Shown here: positions 59,876-64,000 of the stretch, in pieces
Layout of the letters: every line of letters starts with the position of its first letter
How positions within the stretch are numbered: position 1 is the first letter of the stretch
Source of the DNA: Larix kaempferi
Lineage: Eukaryota; Streptophyta; Pinopsida; Pinales; Pinaceae
NCBI GenBank assembly: GCA_027924585.1
Contig: BSBM01000125.1
Span: forward strand, 3,291,001-3,355,000
DNA: 64,000 nucleotides
Reading direction: 5' to 3'
Notes under the pieces: generated by a model
Databases searched by the model: none
Told to the model about the DNA's origin: nothing
Seen by the model: only the letters and a program-made list of their open reading frames with translations
Program-made: the position numbers and the translations under genes

Positions 59876-61159
59876 TTATCCCTTCATCTTGTATAATCCT
59901 CCCTCTTGCTCTCCAATCACCACTGCATCATCTATAGTTTTACCCTTTGGCCACATAAGGACTTGGCCATCTATAAATGCAACCCTCATGCCTTTTGCAT
60001 CCAATGCATATATGGAGAGTAGGTTCTTCTTGAGACCTGGAACATATAGTACATCTTTCATTTTCATAGAATTTCCAAAGTCTAGCTTATAGGAGGCTTC
60101 ACCATTTCCTTTTATGGGATACTGGTAGTCATCCCCAAGTTTCACCTTGTGGGGTGATTCATGTTCAGATAGATTCATAAAGGATTCCTTGAATCCTGTC
60201 ATATGTTTGGAAGCCCCACTGTCTATAAGCCAATCATTGCTCCTATGAGTAATGGTACTAGTGAGAGCATAAATTAAAGCATACTCTTCATCACTTGAAG
60301 AGTCTTCACTTTCTTCTCTAGTCTTCTTCCTAGGAGGTTCATCATCCTCAGCAGTATGAGCATGATGTCTTTTCTTGTTATTCTTCTTTTTGTTCCTGGA
60401 AAAATTTCTGGAAATGTGTCCCCTTTCATCACAAGTATAGCAATGGACATATGACATGTTCCTTTGAGGTTTGAAATCACCCTTCTGATGGTGAAGTCTT
60501 TCTTTCTTATCATGGTGGTGAGTCTTCTTGTCACCATGCCTCTTGGAGTGTGTTGTGAGAGCTTGGTCTTCATTCCTCATCTTCTCTTCTCGAGCTACAA
60601 TTCCTACTTCTTCTTGTGAGCATTCTTCCCACAGCCTACTGAATGTGATAAGTTTCCTCCTAGCACAAATTCCTTGGATGAAGGAATCCCATGACCTAGG
60701 AAGGCCATTAAGAGTGGCCATTACCACTTCTCCATTCTCTATATATTCTCCCACAGCTTCAAGTTGTTCTTTTATCTGGGAGACCCTTGAGAAATAATAC
60801 TGCATGGTCTCCTCATTCTGGATCTTGATATTCTTCAATTGATTTCTCAAGGTCATCTTTCGATTTATGTTCTTCCCTTCAAATAGCTTGGTCAAGGAAT
60901 CAAACATCTCCTTGGGTGTCTTCAGAGATGACACATGTGGTATGAGATGGTCTTTGATAGAATCAACAATGATCCTCTTAGCCTTGACCAATTTCCTCTT
61001 GTGTAAGGCCTTATCCTCTTCTCCCTCTGGGACAAGGATCTTTTCACTTATGTAAGTATCCAACTCATTCTCTTCCAGGATTAACCCAATCCTATACTTC
61101 CATGCTCAGAATTTATCAGCCCCTTCAAGCTTATCCTCAAGCTTGGTGTGGTGAGACAT
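59876..61159 (-). pseudogene. Element E gag and protease
   Basis: The ATG at 61159 opens MSHHTKLEDKLEGADKF, followed by a TGA (61108-61106) and AWKYRIGLILEENELDTYI. The gag domain (UBN2 type) continues with LFEGKNINRKMTLRNQLKNI, RVSQIKEQLEAVGEYIENGE and GLPRSWDSFIQGICARRKLI. The zinc knuckle CYTCDERGHISRNF has Phe where the last Cys should be. NDWLIDSGASKHMTG is the protease active site. Apart from the TGA, 395 codons are open, so this is a young copy. Confidence 0.9.
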
Positions 61160-61879
61160 CTTAAAGAGTACTTCAAATGGAAATAGAAAATATTTAGGTC
61201 TTACCACTTGATTTGCTGAAAACTGGATCCAGTGCTGGATTAGGGTTTGTTAGAGAAACCCTAAAAATTCAAACTTTGAATTTCAAACTTCTGAAAGGAT
61301 AGAAAGATGTGCCTTGATGAACTGATCAAGCTGGTATACTCAGAATTTGAAAAATGCAAAGTTTCACCCCTCAAAATTGCCTTTTAGATTTATGGATTCA
61401 CTGGGGAGGACCCTGAATTAGGGTTTGACTTTCCCGGAGCTTCAGCCAACCAAAAAGTTCGATCCAAAGCTCTAAACTTCAATCTTTCCAAGGAGCTTCC
61501 AGCTGTGGTTTCCTATTTCAGAAATTCCAACTTTTGCAGAAACCCTAATTTCTGGATTCACTAGACAGGACCCCAAATTAGGGTTTGATTTTCCCGTAGT
61601 TTTACCCAACCAAAAAGTTCGATCCAAAGCTCTAAACTTTGATTTTTCTGAGGAGCTTCCAGCCGTGGTCTCGAAATTCAGAAATTCCAATTTTTGTAGA
61701 AACCCTAATTTTTAGGTCAACAACTGAAAGTGCTCAGAATTGAATTCTGTTTCGACAGAAAGATGCGCATTGCTGAGGAGAGTCAATCTAGCCTCCTTCC
61801 TTTCAAGATATGTGGAGAGAAACCGAAAAAACAAGAATCCATAGCTTCCGCAACTGCACAGTGTCTTCTTCTTAGGTTA
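61160..61879 (-). other. Element E leader
   Basis: Untranslated leader between primer site and gag; contains a ~160 bp duplication, annotated below. Confidence 0.6.
61390..61715. repeat. Two tandem copies, about 160 bp, in E leader
   Basis: TGGATTCACT at 61393 and 61553 begins each copy. Both contain AATTAGGGTTTGA, CCAACCAAAAAGTTCGATCC, AAGCTCTAAACTT and AGAAACCCTAATTT. Confidence 0.9.
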
Positions 61880-61891
61880 GCTTTGATATCA
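61880..61891 (-). promoter_or_regulatory. Element E primer binding site
   Basis: TGATATCAAAGC on the minus strand abuts the 5' LTR end and matches the initiator-Met site TGGTATCAGAGC at 9 or 10 of 12 positions. Confidence 0.8.
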
Positions 61892-62467
61892 TGTTAGATT
61901 TTAAGCATTAATTCAATATGACCTAGGATCTTATCTGAGAGAATAACAAGCACAATATATCAATCACAAGAGACAATCACAAGAGATAATAGACACAGAG
62001 TTTCCTTGGGGAAAACCAAGAAGGTGAAAAACCCCAATAACTTCCTCAAAGATAGATAGAGCAATGATACAATAACCCAAGCATAAGAGATAGACTCCTA
62101 GCACCTTCTCCTCCTCCACTAGTGCGCATCACTCAATGAGAAAGATAGATGAATAAGTGAATGATCAAATAGAGTGACACCCTCACTCTATTTATACACA
62201 ACTTGACTTTCCTTTTAACTCTAACTAGGTCGGCCCCAACTTAACCACTTAACATAATACTAACTGGGCCGACCCCACCAGGGTGGTCTAATAACCCTTT
62301 AACCCACAAGACTCATATAGGGCCGACCCCATCAAGTATAAGTTACGACACTTGCGACACTTGTAAATAAAAAATGACAACACTTCCATACAGAGGAATA
62401 ATAACCTCTCTATATGGATACAATATACATATATGAAATACATTCCGAAGTTACATATACAACAACA
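61892..62467 (-). repeat. Element E 5' LTR
   Basis: 576 bp, near-identical to 56583-57182 except the 24 bp gap and scattered substitutions. It starts TGTTGTTG on the minus strand at 62467. Confidence 0.9.
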
Positions 62468-64000
62468 AATATCACGTTCATCGGCTCTATGCGGACTAAT
62501 CGGGGACTCATCGTTAAAGAAGGCACTTTTCTTTTTCTTTGGATTGACTCCCTTGTTCTATCTTCAGAGTCTGATTCCCTTACTATATCTCTCTGGAATT
62601 TTTCTACTCTTGCCACCATACTCTTCAGTTTTGCGATGCTCTCTATCATACTTGCTTGGATTTTGTCTTGCTTGTTGTCTTTTATTGCAAGCGTCTCTTC
62701 AAGATGCTCATTGACTTAGGCTACGATGCAATCGTAGTCATCATCATACAATTGTGCATCGAGTGAGGTCTTACGTGATTTTAGCTTCTTTCTTTGCGAT
62801 CCTCCCGGCACAGATGTGTCGGGATTCTTCCTCTTCTCTCCTGCTGGAAAATCAATAGTTTGTTGTTGTTATTGTCCTTCATCTTGTTCCTGTTCTTGAG
62901 CACTTGTTGGCTCTTCTTCTTGGTCCTGGGTGTCATTTTAATTTGTGCTTTCCTCTAATGTAGTGATCAATGTTTTTGGCACAACAATATTCCATTCGGG
63001 CGACCAATCTTCAAAGACAAGATCAATCTTCTGCACGTCCATCTAGTATTGTCCCTCAATCCATTCTGGGTTATTTGGTGGTTCTCTCAGATGAATGAAA
63101 ATAAAGTGAAGGCCGACTTTGAATCTCATGTTGCGAATATACGTTGTTGTTATTTCCTTAGGGATATGCGAAGTGCGCTTGATTACTTCGCATAGCTGCT
63201 CATTATATGTATACAACTACACATTATTTAGCTTTAGTCTATCTGGTTTTGAATTGCCCCACATGTTCGCAAATTTGGGTCCATGGAAATCTCCAGCGAA
63301 CACCGGTACATTTTGTTGATACTTAGGATATTTCCAGCTTACGAACGTGATTAAAAATAACAACCATCTATAATGGAATTGATGTCCATTGTCTTGCGTA
63401 TCCGCAACATCATCTAGGAAATCATTCAGAAGGTAACTTTCCCAATTATACTGGATTCCATCCTTGGCCTTCGCAGCTAAGGAGATCGCAGCAACCGACA
63501 CCTCGGTCAGTCTGCATTTCCTTAGTACTTTTCCTGCGAGCAATTGAACCGTAAAATTTGTAGCAAAATCCTTGATTTTATTTTCTTGATATCCACGGGT
63601 TCCTTTTACCAAGCCGAATTCATTCTTCATCCTCCTTGCAAGTTCTTTGTCCTTTTTTTTTCCTACGAATTCTGTTGCAGGGTCAGCACCTCTTTTACTC
63701 AAGTGCGTAATTATGTAAATGAGGTCTATGTTGATATCAATCTTGCGGTCTAACCATAAGTAACCCTGGTACACACATGAGAGAAATGTTCGCACAACCC
63801 TTGTGAGCTCTGGGCTTCTGTCAAAATGCAGAATTCACAGCAAATTCAACAATCCTAATGGTTGCAATGGCACAATCCAGTCTTGCACTTGAATTTTCAT
63901 TTGCTTACTGGTTTCATTATGTCGCCTACACATGTATTGGTCCAGCTGAAATTGTGGGTACTTCATTTCATGCAACAAGTCATGATTTGAGAATTTGCAT

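Larger units (their letters stand above)
56583..62467 (-). mobile_element. Ty1/copia element E, target duplication AATAT
   Basis: LTRs at 56583-57182 and 61892-62467 are flanked by AATAT (56578-56582 and 62468-62472). On the minus strand the order is 5' LTR, primer site, leader, gag, protease, integrase remnant, RT, RNase H, polypurine tract, 3' LTR. Protease-integrase-RT order defines copia. The total is 5885 bp. A large part of integrase is deleted and several stops are present, so it is non-autonomous. Confidence 0.95.
54548..64000 (-). mobile_element. Element D: LTR plus unrecognised long ORF
   Basis: On the minus strand a long ORF ends one base before an LTR that starts TGTTATGGG (55573) and ends ACATAAACA (54548). 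The 5' LTR would lie beyond the window's right edge. Element E is inserted inside the ORF. The adjacency of stop codon and LTR shows that the ORF belongs to a retroelement rather than a cellular gene. No pol domain is visible in the window. Confidence 0.6.
55575..64000 (-). pseudogene. Element D ORF: unrecognised coiled-coil protein, split by E
   Basis: One minus-strand frame runs from the window edge to the TAA at 55577-55575. Removing 56583-62472 (element E plus one target duplication) leaves 2535 nt in phase with no frameshift. Order: N-terminal globular part (SPELTRVVRTFLSCVYQGYL, WKYPKYQQNVPVFAGDFHG, RNMRFKVGLHFIFIHLREPP), acidic Q/E-rich linker (QDQEEEPTSAQEQEQDEGQ), basic cluster (GEKRKNPDTS...SQRKKLKSRK), second basic cluster (RESIQRKRKVP), then about 330 residues of E/K/L-rich coiled coil (QVVEEIRDKD, EEVARCQDLLEEVTKVW). 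Premature stops lie at 63837, 63219, 63045, 62940, 62871, 62718, 56348, 56219, 56018, 55901 and 55661. I recall similar ORFs as repeats in conifer genomes but know no assigned function. Confidence 0.6.

Overview
The window looks like intergenic DNA from a large plant nuclear genome, most likely a conifer or another gymnosperm. The base composition is AT-rich, there is no intact cellular gene, and most recognisable sequence belongs to plant retrotransposons: Ty1/copia, Ty3/gypsy, gag-protease-only LTR elements, and LINEs carrying a C-terminal RNase H. The conifer assignment rests on remembered resemblance of the copia gag and the gag-protease families to conifer repeats. It is inference.

Layout. 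1-2490 is a diverged tandem array of about 180 bp units, broken by a 486 bp solo LTR. 2.5-17.3 kb is mostly AT-rich sequence with short tandem duplications, a decayed LINE ORF1 fragment (9.6 kb), and the 3' end of an LRR receptor-like kinase pseudogene (12.0-12.6 kb) flanked by ~370 bp direct repeats. 17.3-44.0 kb is a nested stack. A LINE on the + strand (endonuclease, reverse transcriptase, RNase H) is interrupted by a 1.3 kb solo LTR (target duplication TCGAG) and by a 19.8 kb insertion, element A (LTRs of 696 and 685 bp, target duplication ATGGC, minus strand). Element A is itself split by element B (LTRs of about 900 bp, plus strand). A and B show gag-like and protease-like coding only, with no reverse transcriptase or integrase that I can see, so both would depend on enzymes from elsewhere. 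44.7-51.2 kb holds three further LINE fragments, a SINE-like piece and a three-copy minisatellite.

51.9-64.0 kb is a second nest. A Ty3/gypsy 5' end (element C: LTR, primer binding site, gag, protease) runs into a 1.03 kb LTR of element D on the minus strand. D carries one long reading frame (845 codons visible, running off the window) that I do not recognise. It has a globular N-terminal part, an acidic Q/E-rich linker, basic nuclear-localisation-like clusters and a long coiled coil. A 5.9 kb copia element E (target duplication AATAT) sits inside it. With E and one target duplication removed, the frame is continuous without a single frameshift. Its eleven premature stops are all one C-to-T change from a Gln or Arg codon.

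The two most interesting items are the unrecognised coiled-coil reading frame of D and a ~0.5 kb tract copied from the left flank and 5' LTR of B into its 3' LTR. The copied flank differs at only 2 of 366 positions, whereas the two LTRs differ by roughly 5% elsewhere.
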